Source: an uncultured Acetobacteraceae bacterium
GTDB lineage: Bacteria; Pseudomonadota; Alphaproteobacteria; Acetobacterales; Acetobacteraceae
Assembly: GCA_903907955.1 (NCBI GenBank)
Contig: CAIVPZ010000016.1
Location: 59,917-123,916, forward strand
Reading direction: 5' to 3'
DNA length: 64,000 nt
The position numbers were made by a program, and so were the translations under genes. Shown here one piece after another: positions 62,957 through 64,000 of this stretch. Position 1 is the stretch's first letter. Every line of letters starts with the position of its first letter. The notes below the pieces were generated by a model, which was not told the DNA's origin, ran no database searches, and saw nothing but the letters and a program-made list of their open reading frames with translations.

Positions 62957-64000
62957 CTAGCGTTTCATGTCCAGCGTGGTCTGCAGCAGGGTGTCCGAGG
63001 TGGTCACCACCTTGGCATTGGCCGAATAGGCCTGCTGGGCGACGATCAGCTTGCTCAGCTGGGAGGCGATGTCGACGTTGGAGGATTCCACCGAGCTGGT
63101 GACCAGGTTGCCGGCGCCGTTGGAGCCGGCGTCCTGCAGCGACGGATTGCCGGACGCGTTGGTCACGGTGTAGGCGCTGCCGTTCTGCGACTGCAGCGCA
63201 TCGGCGTTGCCGAAGGTCGCCAGCGGCACCTGGGCGATCAGCCTGGTCTGGCCGTTGTCGTAGTTGGCGTAGATGTCGCCCGAGGTTTCCATGGAGATGC
63301 TGCTGAAGCTGCCGGGTGGCACGCCGTCCTGACTCAGGCTGCGCAGGGTGTAGCTGCTGGCGGCGAACTGGGTCAGGCCGTTGGTCTGGCCGATATTGCC
63401 GAGATTCAGCGCGATCGTCTGCTTGCCGCTGGTGGTGGTGGTGTACGGGGTGTTGAACGTCAGTTCGGCGAGCGGATTGGCATTGGCGGCGTTGGCGGCG
63501 ACGGTCACCAGTTTGCCGGTCGGGTCGGTGTACGTCAGTGTTTGCAGCGTGCCGTCGGCGGCGAAGCTGGCCAGCGGCGCACCGGCCTGCTGGGTCGACT
63601 GGACCGCTGCCAGGGCAGCAGTTACGGCCGCCTGTGCCGTGGTGACGCCGGTCTGGGCAAAGGCCACTGCCGTCTGATCGCTGGCAACGCTGTCCGAGGC
63701 GGTGTCGACCGCGGTCCAGTCGCCGACAATCGTGCTGGCAACCCCGGTGAGCGTCGGGTCTCCGGCAGCCGTCACGTCGGTCCCCAGCGTTGCCATTGCC
63801 GTGGCGACGTTGGCGTTGGCTGTATCGATGTTGCCCCAGTCGGTGATGACCGCGCTGGCCGCCGCCGTTATCGGACCGGCGGTTCCGCCGTCGGCGGTGG
63901 TCGCGTCGGCTGTCAGCGTCGTCACCAGTCCGCCCAGTTTCGTCATGGCGGTGGCGAGCGCGGTTCCGAGGCTGCCGGTGGCCCCGCTGTTGGTCCCCCC
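62957..64000 (-). CDS. flgE: Flagellar hook protein FlgE (N-terminus outside window)
   Basis: The frame is open to the right edge; about 347 C-terminal residues are visible. The C-terminal end matches FlgE: SLSQDGVPPGSFSSISMETSGDIYANYDNGQTRLIAQVPLATF, then SSVESSNVDIASQLSKLIVAQQAYSANAKVVTTSDTLLQTTLDMKR. Upstream, before the final domain (about residues 1-130 of the visible part), is an Ala/Thr/Asp-rich insertion with two copies of a unit of about 40 residues (ITDWGNIDTA and VGDWTAVDTA). Such sequence is not usual in hook proteins and probably forms an enlarged surface domain. The ATG at 63946 is internal. Confidence 0.88.
   Translation of the reverse strand, partial: GGTNSGATGSLGTALATAMTKLGGLVTTLTADATTADGGTAGPITAAASAVITDWGNIDTANANVATAMATLGTDVTAAGDPTLTGVASTIVGDWTAVDTASDSVASDQTAVAFAQTGVTTAQAAVTAALAAVQSTQQAGAPLASFAADGTLQTLTYTDPTGKLVTVAANAANANPLAELTFNTPYTTTTSGKQTIALNLGNIGQTNGLTQFAASSYTLRSLSQDGVPPGSFSSISMETSGDIYANYDNGQTRLIAQVPLATFGNADALQSQNGSAYTVTNASGNPSLQDAGSNGAGNLVTSSVESSNVDIASQLSKLIVAQQAYSANAKVVTTSDTLLQTTLDMKR

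Overview
The window is high-GC DNA from an alphaproteobacterium, most likely a member of the Acetobacteraceae or a close Rhodospirillales relative. The evidence is the glnB-glnA pair behind a sigma-54 promoter, the flgE-flgK-flgL-flbT order, an Mtb. extorquens-type NAD formate dehydrogenase with a fused NuoE-NuoF subunit, and GC-rich hairpin clusters between genes. It is ordinary chromosomal gene content with one degraded insertion-sequence scar. No CRISPR array, prophage or integrative element was seen. Both ends cut through genes: a ferredoxin-rubrerythrin fusion on the left and the hook gene flgE on the right.

Layout. 1-3.1 kb: ferredoxin-rubrerythrin fusion, a small conserved protein, lpxB and a short hypothetical gene. 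3.2-4.4 kb: an insertion-sequence scar that joins the front of an ISAzo13-type transposase to the back of an IS630-type transposase. 4.4-8 kb: glnA and glnB (minus strand, sigma-54 promoter, perfect-palindrome terminator), then a divergent aminotransferase and tRNA-His. 8.1-12.6 kb: aspartate dehydrogenase, an XRE-receiver fusion regulator, a peptide-type ABC substrate-binding protein and otsB. 12.6-12.85 kb: a possible small RNA ending in a strong intrinsic terminator. 13-19.5 kb: a tandem universal stress protein, a membrane-anchored unknown and the two-subunit formate dehydrogenase. 19.6-23.4 kb: NfeD-slipin pair and a triheme cytochrome c. 23.4-25.6 kb: a Tat-signal PLP enzyme with a VTT-type membrane protein.

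26.3-39.9 kb is the most unusual region. It is one minus-strand operon of about 13.6 kb: a giant exported protein (about 1849 aa) with an LprI-like N-terminal domain and repeated beta-sandwich motifs, overlapping by ATGA a 1917-aa alpha-2-macroglobulin with an intact CTEQ thioester, followed by pbpC. A cluster of palindromes lies between the last two and runs into the pbpC N-terminus.

40-49 kb: a TIGR04222-like protein, an OFA-family transporter, tRNA-Asn and tRNA-Leu, a YeiH-type exporter with its LysR regulator, glnS, a small secreted protein, and a GT87-like membrane glycosyltransferase split by a frameshift. 49.7-59.9 kb: a HutF-like hydrolase lacking two expected active-site residues, then a fatty-acid degradation cluster (fadL, fadD, merR, thiolase, fadB-type enzyme, acyl-CoA dehydrogenase) headed by a 30-bp near-perfect palindrome that is a likely operator for the cluster's MerR regulator. 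59.9-64 kb: flbT, flgL, flgK and flgE on the minus strand.
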